NCBI GenBank assembly: GCA_963771295.1
Contig: CAVYTB010000008.1
Location: forward strand, 581,242-645,241
Direction: 5' to 3'
DNA length: 64,000 bases
From: Acidiferrum sp963771295
GTDB lineage: Bacteria; Acidobacteriota; Terriglobia; Acidiferrales; UBA7541
Shown: one piece after another, positions 44,825 to 53,671 of the stretch
Numbering within the stretch: the stretch's first letter is position 1
Layout of the letters: each line of letters opens with the position of its first letter
Position numbers and translations under genes: made by a program
Notes under the pieces: generated by a model
Told to the model about the DNA's origin: nothing
Seen by the model: the letters and a program-made list of their open reading frames with translations, nothing else
The model's database searches: none

Positions 44825-46513
44825 ATGTCCAAGAAGAAGTGGCGACTAACGGACCGCACGCGAACGCTTCTGACGCTGGAGCTGGCCATCACGCTTCCAG
44901 CGGCGGCCTTGATGGCCTTCAGCATTTGGAACCTGAAGCATATCCAGCGCTCTGAGGCCGTCGAAGCGGCTATCCAGCGCGACTTCGCCCACGTGTTGGC
45001 GATCGCCGAAAAGAAAACCATGTACAAAGCCAACGACCTGATCACCCCAGTCCGAGAGGAATTCCCCGGTCCCGATCAGGACCACGCCATGATTAAGGCC
45101 AAGCTCGAGCACATTTTGGCCGAGCACCCCGAATTGTCTTATGCCTTTCTGTACGACAAAAAGAACAACCTGATGATCAGCCGCGCGCAGCCCGCACGCG
45201 ACAAGGATCCAGAGTTCTGCGCGCGCACGCAAGATGCCATCAACATGGTGGCGACGTGGTTTCCCCTGGAAGCCTCCGACATGTCGGCCCGTGTTCGGAT
45301 CATGGAGGAAAAAGACGAACCTCCCGTGGTGATCACCGGCGAGTGGATGCATCAGGACAATCAGTACAACTATCAGAGCCTGGTCTATTTTCTGCCTCCG
45401 CATACCCCGAAAGACCGCGTGGTACTCGGCGCCGTGGCGTTCGATGATGAATATCTAAAACACACCTTCATGCCGGCCATGATGAAAGAGGTGTTGAGCA
45501 GCAAGAGCGAGGTGCTAAAAGGTGACAATCCGCCAGTGATGATGATTCGCCCGTCAAAAGGCGATTACACACCCTGGGTCAGTTCCGGGAATTGGGCCGA
45601 TGGCAAGCCGGAGGCAGAGCGTGCCTTTCAATGGGTTTTCCCGGGCTTAACTGCGGCCATCAAATACCAGGGGACTACGGTCTCAGATATGGTGTCCCGG
45701 TTTCTGCGGTACAACTACCTGGTTTTGACGGCACTCTCTTTGTTGATGATCGGCGGAATCTGGATGACCTATCGCAACGTCTCCAGGGAAATGACGTTAG
45801 CGAAACTGAAATCCGATTTCGTGGCCAATGTCTCACACGAATTGCGTACGCCGCTGGCCCTGATTCGCCTGTATGCCGAAACGCTGGAACTGGGACGGAT
45901 CTCCGCAAAAGAAAAATATCAGGAGTATTTCCGCATTATTCGCGAAGAGAGCGAACGCCTGACCGCGCTGATCAACAATATCCTGGATTTTTCCCGCATT
46001 GAGGCAGGACGCAAGGAATACGAGTTCAAAGAGACGGACCTGGCGGAACTGGTTCACTCCACATTGGAATCCTATCGCTTTCAGATCCAGCAAAACGGTT
46101 TTGCGTTCGAGGAAAATATTTCCGGCGACATTCCGCCTGTAAACGTCGATCGCGAAGCCATCGCACGGTCCCTGCTGAATCTGGTGAACAATGCCCTGAA
46201 ATACTCCAAGGATGACAAGTACATTGGCGTGAGCTTGTACCGCTCGAACGGCTCCGTGAACCTGGAAGTCCGCGACCACGGCATCGGCATCCCGGCCCAC
46301 GAGCAGGAAAAAATCTTCGAAAAATTTTACCGCTGCGGCGATCCGTTGGTTCACAACGTGAAAGGCTCCGGTCTCGGCCTCTCGCTCGTGCGGCACATCG
46401 CGCGAGCGCATGGCGGCGACGTGCTGGTCGAAAGCCATCCCCAAAAGGGCAGCAAATTTATCATTGCGCTGCCGTTGGCTTTCCCTCAACAAACGGGGAA
46501 TGCTGTTGCGTGA
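44825..46513 (+). CDS. Membrane sensor histidine kinase
   Basis: 562 residues. Membrane helix 1 (about 15-36), a large extracytoplasmic region (about 37-290) of unassigned dCache/PAS type, helix 2 (about 296-316, YLVLTALSLLMIGGIWM), no obvious HAMP, then HisKA (SDFVANVSHELRTPLALI, phospho-His) and HATPase (SLLNLVNNALKYS, RDHGIGIP, GSGLGLSLVRHIA). It heads a run with a response regulator (start 46 bp later), a SpoIIE-type phosphatase and an ECF sigma factor, all on the same strand. Ligand unknown. Confidence 0.93.
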   Translation: MSKKKWRLTDRTRTLLTLELAITLPAAALMAFSIWNLKHIQRSEAVEAAIQRDFAHVLAIAEKKTMYKANDLITPVREEFPGPDQDHAMIKAKLEHILAEHPELSYAFLYDKKNNLMISRAQPARDKDPEFCARTQDAINMVATWFPLEASDMSARVRIMEEKDEPPVVITGEWMHQDNQYNYQSLVYFLPPHTPKDRVVLGAVAFDDEYLKHTFMPAMMKEVLSSKSEVLKGDNPPVMMIRPSKGDYTPWVSSGNWADGKPEAERAFQWVFPGLTAAIKYQGTTVSDMVSRFLRYNYLVLTALSLLMIGGIWMTYRNVSREMTLAKLKSDFVANVSHELRTPLALIRLYAETLELGRISAKEKYQEYFRIIREESERLTALINNILDFSRIEAGRKEYEFKETDLAELVHSTLESYRFQIQQNGFAFEENISGDIPPVNVDREAIARSLLNLVNNALKYSKDDKYIGVSLYRSNGSVNLEVRDHGIGIPAHEQEKIFEKFYRCGDPLVHNVKGSGLGLSLVRHIARAHGGDVLVESHPQKGSKFIIALPLAFPQQTGNAVA

Positions 46514-46558
46514 GGAACAAGGATCGTCATGGTGCAAGGCAAGCATAAGGGAGACGGC

Positions 46559-47245
46559 ATGGGAACAGCGAAGATTCTGATCGTCGAGGACGAGCCGAAC
46601 ATGGTTGCCGGCCTGCGCGATAACTTTGAGTACGAAGGCTTCCAGGTGTTGACGGCGCTCGACGGTGTCGAAGGACTCGAGCGCGCGCTAAAAGATTCAC
46701 CCGACCTGGTGGTGCTGGACGTGATGATGCCGCGCATGAGCGGCCTGGATGTTTGCAAACAATTGAAAGCCAAGCGTCCTTCCATTCCCATCATTATGCT
46801 GACCGCGCGCGGACAAGAGGTCGATAAGGTGGTCGGCCTGGAACTCGGCGCCGATGACTATGTCACCAAGCCATTCTCCATTCGCGAATTGTTGGCTCGC
46901 GTAAAGGCCGTGCTGCGCCGCGCGCAAACCGTCCCCAAAGAGCAGGACCGCTATTCCTTCGGTGACGTCGAAGTGAATCTGCGGAGCTACCAGGTGCGGC
47001 GCGGCGGCAACCCGGTGGAGTTCTCCAGCAAGGAATTTGACTTGCTCAAACATTTTCTATGCCATTCGGGAGAAACGCTCAGCCGCGAGCGCCTGCTCGA
47101 CGAGGTTTGGGGCTACGAGAATTTTCCGACTACCCGCACGGTGGACGCCCACATCGTGCGCATTCGCCAGAAACTGGAGCCAATTCCAGACCAGCCGCGG
47201 TTTTTTCTGACCGTACATGGAGTGGGCTACAAGTTCGTGGGATGA
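46559..47245 (+). CDS. OmpR/PhoB-family response regulator
   Basis: 228 residues from the ATG at 46559 (AAGGGAG 5 bp upstream; an ATG at 46529 also has a fair site and would add 10 residues). Receiver: EDE, Asp in LVVLDVMMPRMSG, Thr in MLTARG, Lys in VTKPFS. Effector winged helix: YSFGDVEVNLRSYQVRRGG, FSSKEFDLLKHFLCHSGETLSRERLLDEVWGY, VDAHIVRIRQKLE. Probable partner of the preceding kinase; downstream phosphatase and sigma genes are candidate targets. Confidence 0.95.
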   Translation: MGTAKILIVEDEPNMVAGLRDNFEYEGFQVLTALDGVEGLERALKDSPDLVVLDVMMPRMSGLDVCKQLKAKRPSIPIIMLTARGQEVDKVVGLELGADDYVTKPFSIRELLARVKAVLRRAQTVPKEQDRYSFGDVEVNLRSYQVRRGGNPVEFSSKEFDLLKHFLCHSGETLSRERLLDEVWGYENFPTTRTVDAHIVRIRQKLEPIPDQPRFFLTVHGVGYKFVG

Positions 47246-47263
47246 GGATGAGGGGACATGATC

Positions 47264-48289
47264 ATGGCAACCGCAGAAACGCTGATCGGAACGCGAAAGC
47301 CGCCTGCGAATCGTGTGGCGCGGGATAAAAAACGCGCTGCGCCAGACGGCGCGCAGCAGTCCTTACGAACCGTCGCGTCACCGAACCTCACGGAGAGCAT
47401 CCAATTGTTGCGGGAAGAACGCGATGCGGTGCGCGCGGAACACGCCAAGCTGCAGCAAGCCATCTACGAGGCCGCTCAGGTCCAGCGGCGGCTCTGCGCC
47501 CCTCGCGAATTGGTTTCAGGCGAGTTCGAGATTGCCGGCGAAAGTTTTCCGGTGCGCCACCTTTCGGGAGATTTCTTCAAGGTGATGCAACTCGATGCCG
47601 TGCTGGGGCTCACCGTTGGCGACATCGCGGGCAAGGGATTATCCGCCGGGATTTGGCAGGCGCATCTGATGGATTTGATCCAGCGCAATGCGCGAACCTA
47701 CCTGCGTCCGGCAGATGCCGTCGCCGCGGTGAATCGCGAGCTATGCCAGGACAAGAGTGAGCCGCCGATCGCGGCGCTGTTTTTTGCGCGGCTCGATCTG
47801 GAGCGGAATGAACTGGTGTATTGCAACGCCGGGCTGCCACCTCCTCTGATTCTCAGGCGCAACAAGTCCGTCGAACGGCTGGAAGAAGGCGGCCCGATGC
47901 TGGGCGCCCTGCAGCAAGCAAATTACAGCTCGGGGACGGTGCGACTGGATCCGGGCGACATGTTGTTGGCATATTCCGACGGGTTGACGGAATGCCGCAA
48001 TCCTCAGGACGAAGAGTTTGAGATGGCCAGATTGACATCCGCAGCGCAAGCGCTCAGCGGCTCAAGCGCAAACCAGGTGCTGTTCTCGACTCTCGGCGCG
48101 GTACTCGACTTCGCCGATGCGTGCCCGCCGGGCGATGACTTGACGCTTCTGGTTGTGCGTCGCCGCGAAGCCACCGCGAATCGCGCTTCCGCGGACAACA
48201 ACGATTTCCCGAAGACTCGCCGTCGGCCCACGTCAGTTGTGCGACCGAGGAAAGTTGCGAGCAGCGAAGAACGAACTACTGCGAACTAG
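47264..48289 (+). CDS. SpoIIE/PP2C-type serine phosphatase (partner-switching)
   Basis: 341 residues from the ATG at 47264 (GAGGGG 8 bp upstream; the ATG at 47258 would put the ribosome-binding site too close). An N-terminal disordered/coiled-coil segment (about 1-80, ESIQLLREERDAVRAEHAKLQQAI) precedes a PP2C-SpoIIE domain with HLSGDFF, GDIAGKGLSAGI, YCNAGLPPPLI, LLAYSDGLTE and PPGDDLTLLVV, the metal-binding Asp residues of this family. It should dephosphorylate an anti-sigma-factor antagonist; none is seen next to it. A basic tail follows. Confidence 0.93.
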   Translation: MATAETLIGTRKPPANRVARDKKRAAPDGAQQSLRTVASPNLTESIQLLREERDAVRAEHAKLQQAIYEAAQVQRRLCAPRELVSGEFEIAGESFPVRHLSGDFFKVMQLDAVLGLTVGDIAGKGLSAGIWQAHLMDLIQRNARTYLRPADAVAAVNRELCQDKSEPPIAALFFARLDLERNELVYCNAGLPPPLILRRNKSVERLEEGGPMLGALQQANYSSGTVRLDPGDMLLAYSDGLTECRNPQDEEFEMARLTSAAQALSGSSANQVLFSTLGAVLDFADACPPGDDLTLLVVRRREATANRASADNNDFPKTRRRPTSVVRPRKVASSEERTTAN

Positions 48290-48371
48290 CTAAATCGTAA
48301 CGACGACCTCCGCAATTTTTTCGTGCAGGTCCGACAGTATTGGTGTGCAAATTGAAAGGAAAGGACTGGAG

Positions 48372-48965
48372 ATGGCAACCGAATCAACTTCGATGCTTAT
48401 GGAAGAACCGCAGGTCTCCTCAGCCCTGCGCCAACCGCAACCAATCTGCCCCGATGTTTTGGGCTCCATCTATGCGGATCACTACCAGTATGTTCTGCGT
48501 GTCTGCCGGCGATTTTTCCGCCGACCCGAAGACGCCGAGGACGCGGCCGCCGAAGTTTTCCTGAAGCTTTACCGCGTGCTGCATCAAAGAGATGTAACCA
48601 TGCCTTTTCGCCCTTGGGTTTCTCAGGTGGCGGGGCGTCATTGCATTGATAAGCTGCGGCAAAAAAAGTGCGAACGGAGTTCCTCTTTGGAAGACATCGA
48701 CGTCAACGATTTCGCCGATCGCTCCACTCCTTCGCCACTTTCCGAGATTCTGCGCAAGGACGAACAGCGCCAACTCCGGGAGCACCTGACGCGTTTGCCG
48801 GAAAAATACAAGGTTCCGCTCATGATGCTGTATTACAAGCGGATGAGTTATTCCGAAATCGCCGGGACGTTGAACACGCGGCTTCCGGCAATCCGAATGA
48901 TCATCTTCCGGGCCAAAGATTTCCTGCGACGTAACTTGCGGCGCGAGCAGTACGGCGCGAACTAG
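48372..48965 (+). CDS. ECF-type sigma-70 family factor
   Basis: 197 residues from the ATG at 48372 (AAAGGA 6 bp upstream; the GTG at 48345 is less likely). Region 2 (YADHYQYVLRVCRRFFRRPEDAEDAAAEVFLKLYRVL) and region 4 (LTRLPEKYKVPLMMLYYKRMSYSEIAGTLNT, a typical HTH) are present without region 1 or 3. No anti-sigma gene is adjacent; its control may come from the SpoIIE phosphatase 82 bp upstream. Directs RNA polymerase to a stress regulon of unknown content. Confidence 0.93.
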   Translation: MATESTSMLMEEPQVSSALRQPQPICPDVLGSIYADHYQYVLRVCRRFFRRPEDAEDAAAEVFLKLYRVLHQRDVTMPFRPWVSQVAGRHCIDKLRQKKCERSSSLEDIDVNDFADRSTPSPLSEILRKDEQRQLREHLTRLPEKYKVPLMMLYYKRMSYSEIAGTLNTRLPAIRMIIFRAKDFLRRNLRREQYGAN

Positions 48966-49033
48966 CAAACCCGATCATTTCAAGTGAATACGTGTGCGGT
49001 GGTTTTCGAGCCGGCGGCAGGTTTCCTAGAAGT

Positions 49034-49097
49034 GAGGCTCTCAGTGAGCGGGAGAAGTTTTGAAGGCAGATACTGCCCTTATTACAGTGAGAGCCTC
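49034..49097. repeat. 10-bp inverted repeat enclosing a small hairpin
   Basis: GAGGCTCTCA (49034-49043) and TGAGAGCCTC (49088-49097) are perfectly complementary. The enclosed 44 bp contain a second stem GGCAG-ATA-CTGCC. It lies 70 bp after the sigma gene in a 240-bp gene-free gap, with no T tract on either side. Confidence 0.5.
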
Positions 49098-49206
49098 GGC
49101 CCAACAGGTTGCCCCGCCGGGATACCAGTGAAGATACGCTTTTCTACCGTAGATGACTAGCATAAAGTGGTAGTAAGGCTGTGCGGGCCAGGGGCTGGGT
49201 GACCGG

Positions 49207-49611
49207 CTACACGCCGAATGGCGGATAGCAGTCGTAATTTCGCTGCGAGACGATCTTTCCATCGCGAAACGTAAGAAACATCGCCACGAACGCCTTCATT
49301 TCGCTGCCGGCGGCCAAATTCATCACCGGAACGGCAAGGACTCCGTTCCATTCCAGTTCGACGGCTACCTCATCACCATTCTCAACAATCCGCCGCACCT
49401 TATAGCTTTGCGACTGCAGGATTTTGCGCCCCTGTTCGTAGGCGGCCCCCAGATCGGCGAAGCGACGGACACGGCCTTGCGGCTGAATGCGGTTCGGGAA
49501 CTCGTGGAACACCGCGTCAGGAGCGAAGAAATCGGCGATGGTTTCGGGGCCTCCCAGGGCAGTGATCGCCTGCAGATATTGGCGAACGCGCGAAACATTG
49601 CTTGATGTCAT
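49207..49611 (-). CDS. SnoaL-like / NTF2-fold protein
   Basis: 134 residues, ATG at 49611 with AGGAGG 8 bp upstream; the longer frame to 49698 is rejected. NTF2-like pattern: VRQYLQAITALGGPETIADFFAPDAVFHEFPN, ADLGAAYEQGRKIL, VELEWNGVLAVPV and a final FLTFRDGKIVSQRNYDCYPPF. No signal peptide, unlike the SnoaL-like protein at 9565. Fold-level annotation only; function unknown. Confidence 0.85.
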   Translation of the reverse strand: MTSSNVSRVRQYLQAITALGGPETIADFFAPDAVFHEFPNRIQPQGRVRRFADLGAAYEQGRKILQSQSYKVRRIVENGDEVAVELEWNGVLAVPVMNLAAGSEMKAFVAMFLTFRDGKIVSQRNYDCYPPFGV

Positions 49612-49894
49612 GGTGCAAGCCTCCTGACGCATTGCGACATTTCGTCGCGACACTCGTTTTTTCCCGGGGTGCCGGCTGAATATCTCCCGACAGATCAACC
49701 GGATTGCAGGCTACAGCCCACAAGCTGACGTTGCATAACAGGGCACGCAACATTGTACGAGGTGACTAGGGTCACAGATGTCTTCTACCCGCGGCAGGTA
49801 TCGTATACGCAATGGGCTCGTCTGTGTAACGAGGGACTGTTGCTGCCCTCTCCAAACCTCATGCTCGAGTTCGACGAGCCCGTTCACAAATACC

Positions 49895-50137
49895 ATGCAC
49901 TTGTTTCGACTGGATTATATTTCCTGCATCCTGACCGTTGGCTCGACCATTCTTATCGGTAAGAAGCGGTGGGAAGGCTGGCTGATCGCCGGCCTGAACA
50001 GCGCCCTGATCTGCGTCATTGCCCTGGACACGTCACAATTTGGATTCATTCCCGCTAATATTTTCTGCCTGGCGTTGTACAGCTATAACATCCGCGAATG
50101 GAACAAAATCTCGCAGCCTCCGAGCCAACAGGCATAG
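49895..50137 (+). CDS. Small integral membrane protein (PnuC-like region)
   Basis: 80 residues from the ATG at 49895; the frame is open from 49778 but that part is Ser/Arg/Cys-rich and unlikely. Three hydrophobic segments (YISCILTVGSTILIG, LIAGLNSALICVIAL, IPANIFCLALYSYN) with Trp-flanked turns (KKRWEGW, REWNK). The pattern W-x-GW ... L ... N resembles a fragment of PnuC-type transporters, but it is too short for a transporter. A weak ribosome-binding site lowers confidence. It overlaps nothing and ends 5 bp from the convergent PilZ gene. Confidence 0.55.
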   Translation: MHLFRLDYISCILTVGSTILIGKKRWEGWLIAGLNSALICVIALDTSQFGFIPANIFCLALYSYNIREWNKISQPPSQQA

Positions 50138-50141
50138 GAAC

Positions 50142-50468
50142 TCAACAGGCTTTCTGTTTTCCGGCTTGTTCCACCCATCGGTTCAGTACGCCTGCGAAAA
50201 ACTCCGGCATTTCGGTAAACGTCAAACCCATTCCTTGCCTCGGCTCCAGATACACCACCGTCGCGTGGGTCTCCAGGAATTCTGTCTCGGTATAGATTTC
50301 CATCAGTACGTTGGTGCCTTGCGGAAGCGGATTCATCATTTCCACGTAGCAGCCGTGCAGACTCAGGTCGCTGACTCGCGAGACGGTGCGAACGCTTTCC
50401 TTTTCATCAATGATTTCCGCTCTTGCGGTGAACGGATGCCTGGGTGTTCGGCGTCTTTCGGATTGCAT
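50142..50468 (-). CDS. PilZ-domain c-di-GMP-binding protein
   Basis: 108 residues from the ATG at 50468 (a TTG at 50501 would add 11). Full c-di-GMP signature: RRRTPRHPF (RxxxR switch) and DLSLHGCYVEM ([DN]xSxxG), followed by TETEFLETHATVVYLEPRQGMGLTFTEM. A single-domain PilZ receptor, in contrast to the degenerate PilZ-like protein at 26019. Output unknown. Confidence 0.9.
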   Translation of the reverse strand: MQSERRRTPRHPFTARAEIIDEKESVRTVSRVSDLSLHGCYVEMMNPLPQGTNVLMEIYTETEFLETHATVVYLEPRQGMGLTFTEMPEFFAGVLNRWVEQAGKQKAC

Positions 50469-50501
50469 GGGTGTTGGCCTATCAGGGGCGGGAATCTGCA
50501 A

Positions 50502-51855
50502 TCCTAAACCAGTGTTTTGCGCGCAGCAAGAGGGAGCGTTTCCCGGCAGCGGTTTCGGAATTTCATAGGACTCTAGGAGAGAAGGAGCGGTGGAAGTAGT
50601 ATTTTTTGCACACGTACGGAGTGCGATGAAACGGGTCTATTTTCAGACAGATCTTGTAGCTCGAGGCGGTGGCCTCCGGATGGGTATAGCGATGGGGCGT
50701 GCTCGTATGCGAAAGTGGGGACATCCAGTTTTTTCGGTTGGGTGTCAGCTGCTGTCGGCGGCACGCGGGCGGGAAAGACTGAGCCACAAGAAGAGCAGCA
50801 GCTGGGCGCTGCTGTGCACCGGATGTTTGCCGCGATGGAGGTACCGGAGTCGGTAGAGTCGTTCGATGGTCAAAGCCAGCATAGTAAGGAGCCAGCCGAT
50901 CAGCAGACTGTTGGCATGATGATGACAGATGTGCTCGAGGCCGTGACGGCTCTTGGCGGCATTGAAACCTTGGTTCTCGATATCCCAGCGGCTCTGGCCA
51001 TGCGGAACAGAGCCTGAGGGCCCACCGTGCGAGTAGTCAACAAAAATTGCGAAACCAGTAGGGTTGCGCCACGCTGCCGTTCCGGCTTTGCTGGCATAGA
51101 AGAACACGCTGAACCGGTAAATCCCAGCGATTGTTTCCACTGCTGGCGAATCGTCGCTGCCACATCCCGATACGTTGACAGGATCCTCACCATGACTAAA
51201 AACCGTGGCGGGAGGGCCTTGCGAGAAAGGAACGTATTCTGGGTGGCGGACAGTCACTTAGGCAGATGTCGCGCACATTTCCGCCAATGCCCACAATCGG
51301 CGACGGAATTCTGGCTCAGGTAGGAAAGGCGAACGAGATTTGCTTTAAGCGAATTCTCGTGCGACGACCACATACTGCGCAAAGGTTTGCCCACACTGTG
51401 ACTGGCCGCCGACAATAACGTTGCGCGGCGGCGAACAGCTATCGCCCGGTCCAAAAGTGGAATCCCCATCGCAGTGCGGAAACAGTCGTGCCTGACGGAA
51501 ACGTAGTCACACGGTAATGAATGTGCTACGCAGGAGCGCAGTTTCGCCGACGATTTCAAAAGTTATGGCCGACAGAGGTTCCATCCATGATTGGTTCGCC
51601 CCGGAAGCCGTCAGGCGAACTTCCAGACCTGCGGCGCGACCGTTGCATTTGCCGCGCAGTTCGTCTGAAAGTCGCGATCCAGTTGCGGAGCCGAATATTG
51701 AGCGGCGTGGCATCGCGAGACTTCATCTTTTCGTCGATGGCCAACTAAACCGGGATAGATGCGTAGTTACTCGTCCAAGCTGCCCGTTCCACTATCTTGC
51801 TTTTGAACAGCGATCGCAGCCCGCTTGTTATGTTTCGCAGTGAAAACATTTCGGC
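50502..51855. other. 1.35-kb region without an intact gene
   Basis: Besides the transposase remnant at 50745-50992, only short frames with unusual composition are present on both strands. Probably decayed mobile DNA. No RNA gene or terminator was recognised. Confidence 0.5.
50745..50992 (-). pseudogene. Transposase C-terminal remnant (IS4/ISNCY-like)
   Basis: A frame ending at 50745 reads SRWDIENQGFNAAKSRHGLEHI, then HHHANSLLIGWLLTMLALTIERLYRLRYLHRG, strongly like the C-terminal 'RWDIEN-GFN ... LEHI' end of DDE transposases of the IS4/ISNCY type. Residues upstream in that frame (to 51257) do not fit a transposase, so only the last ~80 codons remain. Family assignment is from memory of the motif. 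Confidence 0.55.
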
Positions 51856-52188
51856 TTACTGCGCCTCCAAGATTTTGGCAATCGCCGCCACTTGCCTGCT
51901 CCATTCTCGCGTCTCGCTGCTCAGCCGCTTTTGTCCCTGATCCGTCAGAATGTAGTACTTTGCTCGCCTGCTATTCTCCGTGGCTTTCCATTCGCTTCGG
52001 ATCAGCCCCGCGCGTTGCAAACGTTGAAACGCAACAAACAACGAACCCGCATTCACGTGGAACACGCCGTTGCTGATCTGTTCGATGCGGACGGTGACTC
52101 CATACCCGTGCATCGGCTCCAGCGCCAGCGTTTTCAAAATGAGCATATCCAGCGTGCCTTGCACCAAATCACTTGGCTCGTCCGTCAT
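51856..52188 (-). CDS. PadR-family transcriptional regulator
   Basis: 110 residues from the ATG at 52188. PadR winged-helix: DLVQGTLDMLILKTLALEPMHGYGVTVRIEQIS, GSLFVAFQRLQRAGLIRSEW, SRRAKYYILTDQGQKRL. Acidobacterial PadR genes usually sit beside ABC permease genes; here the divergent neighbour is the DinB-like secreted protein, with a strong promoter and inverted repeat between them. Likely a repressor of that promoter and itself. Confidence 0.92.
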   Translation of the reverse strand: MTDEPSDLVQGTLDMLILKTLALEPMHGYGVTVRIEQISNGVFHVNAGSLFVAFQRLQRAGLIRSEWKATENSRRAKYYILTDQGQKRLSSETREWSRQVAAIAKILEAQ

Positions 52189-52378
52189 GAACTCGCTTCC
52201 CCCTGACAAACAAGAGGAGAATACGCCGTTCATCCTGATTGTCAAGAGGAATCCAGCCGTGAACCAGCGAAGCTGGGCATTGAGGACTTCCGAAAACGGA
52301 ACGTCTCGATGCCTTGTAAGTTATTGTATTGTATATGGTTATCGTCCGTGGCGCGAAAACGAGAGAAATGGCTTGCAA

Positions 52379-52406
52379 TTGATATAGTGTTGTAGTTAAG
52401 TATAAC
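52379..52406 (+). promoter_or_regulatory. Strong sigma-70 promoter of the DinB-like gene with internal inverted repeat
   Basis: TTGATA (52379-52384), 16-bp spacer, TATAAC (52401-52406), about 50 bp before the DinB-like ATG. GTGTT (52387-52391) and AACAC (52404-52408) form an inverted repeat across spacer and -10, a candidate site for the divergent PadR regulator. Confidence 0.6.
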
Positions 52407-52455
52407 ACATGGCCGGGCCGACGAATGGGTCAGGCCGTTCCGAGGAGAACCAACA

Positions 52456-53007
52456 ATGCGACTATTTCCGTCAGCTCTTCTGTTTTGCCTTCTAACACCA
52501 ACTCTTGCTTTGCCTCAGGACAATCCGAACCCGCTCAGCACATTCAATCGCACCGCCTATAGTGCAGTGAAGAATATCCTTCTACGCTCTGCCGAAAAAA
52601 TGCCCGAAGAAAATTACAACTTTAAGCCCACTGACGCAGTTCGCAGCTACGGACAGATCGTCGGACACCTGGCCGATTCGCAATACATGTTTTGCTCCAT
52701 TGAACTCGGCGAGAAAAATCCTGACCTGAAAATCGAACAATCCAAAACCTCGAAAGCCGATCTAATCGCGGCACTCAAAGGTGCGTTTGCTTACTGCGAC
52801 AACGCGTATGACAGCATGACCGACGCGTCAGCGCCTCAAATGGTAAAGCTTTTCGGAAACGATATGCCGAAGCTGGGAGTGCTGACAGCCAACAACATGC
52901 ACGATCTGGAGCATTACGGCAACCTCGTCACCTACATGCGGTTGAAGAGCGTCGTTCCTCCGACCAGCGACCCAAACTTTCAGCCAATGCCACAGCCGAA
53001 GAAATAG
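52456..53007 (+). CDS. Exported DinB-like (DfsB) four-helix protein
   Basis: 183 residues; signal peptide (ALLFCLLTPTLALP), then a DinB fold: RSAEKMPEENYNFKPTDAVRSYGQIVGHLADSQYMF with the first His, and NMHDLEHYGNLVTYMRLK with the two C-terminal metal-ligand His residues. DinB-like proteins are metal-dependent hydrolases or thiol transferases; substrate unknown. GAGGAG lies upstream of the ATG. Divergent from a PadR regulator. Confidence 0.9.
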   Translation: MRLFPSALLFCLLTPTLALPQDNPNPLSTFNRTAYSAVKNILLRSAEKMPEENYNFKPTDAVRSYGQIVGHLADSQYMFCSIELGEKNPDLKIEQSKTSKADLIAALKGAFAYCDNAYDSMTDASAPQMVKLFGNDMPKLGVLTANNMHDLEHYGNLVTYMRLKSVVPPTSDPNFQPMPQPKK

Positions 53008-53072
53008 TGTGCGTTCGATCGATGTTGCGAAGCGAGCTTAATTCTCGTTGAGAAGCTTAAGGAGAATCAAAC

Positions 53073-53636
53073 ATGAAATACTTTCGATCTATGCTGTCTG
53101 TCGTTGCTCTGATGTCGCTTTCCGCCGTGATGTTCGCGCAGTCTGATGCGCAAAAGGCTCCGACTGATTCGCAAAAAGCCTTCGACAAACTGAAGACGCT
53201 TGCCGGTTCGTGGCAAGGCCGCGTGACAACCGCGCCGCCGCAACCCGCAATGGGCGACGGAGCGCTGACGGACATCTCGCTGCGCATCACTTCGCGCGGA
53301 AACGCGATGGTGCACGAGATGAAGGAAGCGGGGACGGCGGACGATCCGGCTCGTTACGATCATCCCGTCACCATGTTCTACCTGGACAGCGACCGCCTGC
53401 TCTTGACGCACTATTGTGATGCCGGAAATCGTCCACGCATGTCGGGTAAGATGTCGTCGGACGGCAAGACGGTCGAATTCGAATTCCTGGACCTCTCCGG
53501 CGGCACGCAGTATGGGCACATGGACCACGCCGTGTTCACGTTCATCGACGCCAACCATCACATCGAGGAGTGGACCTACCTGATGCCTGGCGACAAACCA
53601 GTCCACGCGCGCTTCGAGCTGCAGCGCACAAAATAA
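53073..53636 (+). CDS. Secreted beta-barrel-like protein (DUF1579/lipocalin-like)
   Basis: 187 residues; signal peptide (MLSVVALMSLSAVMFA-Q). The rest, beginning DKLKTLAGSWQGRV (the 'L.G.W.G' entry strand of lipocalin-like barrels) and continuing with alternating beta strands (DISLRITSRGNAMVHEMKEAG, RLLLTHYCDAGNRPRM, VFTFIDANHHIEEWTY), resembles secreted DUF1579-like proteins common in Acidobacteria. Ligand or enzymatic role unknown. It precedes the GntR/ABC genes by 35 bp. Confidence 0.75.
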   Translation: MKYFRSMLSVVALMSLSAVMFAQSDAQKAPTDSQKAFDKLKTLAGSWQGRVTTAPPQPAMGDGALTDISLRITSRGNAMVHEMKEAGTADDPARYDHPVTMFYLDSDRLLLTHYCDAGNRPRMSGKMSSDGKTVEFEFLDLSGGTQYGHMDHAVFTFIDANHHIEEWTYLMPGDKPVHARFELQRTK

Positions 53637-53671
53637 CCGGAGGGCATCTCTCTGAGAGCGACGTGCAACCC

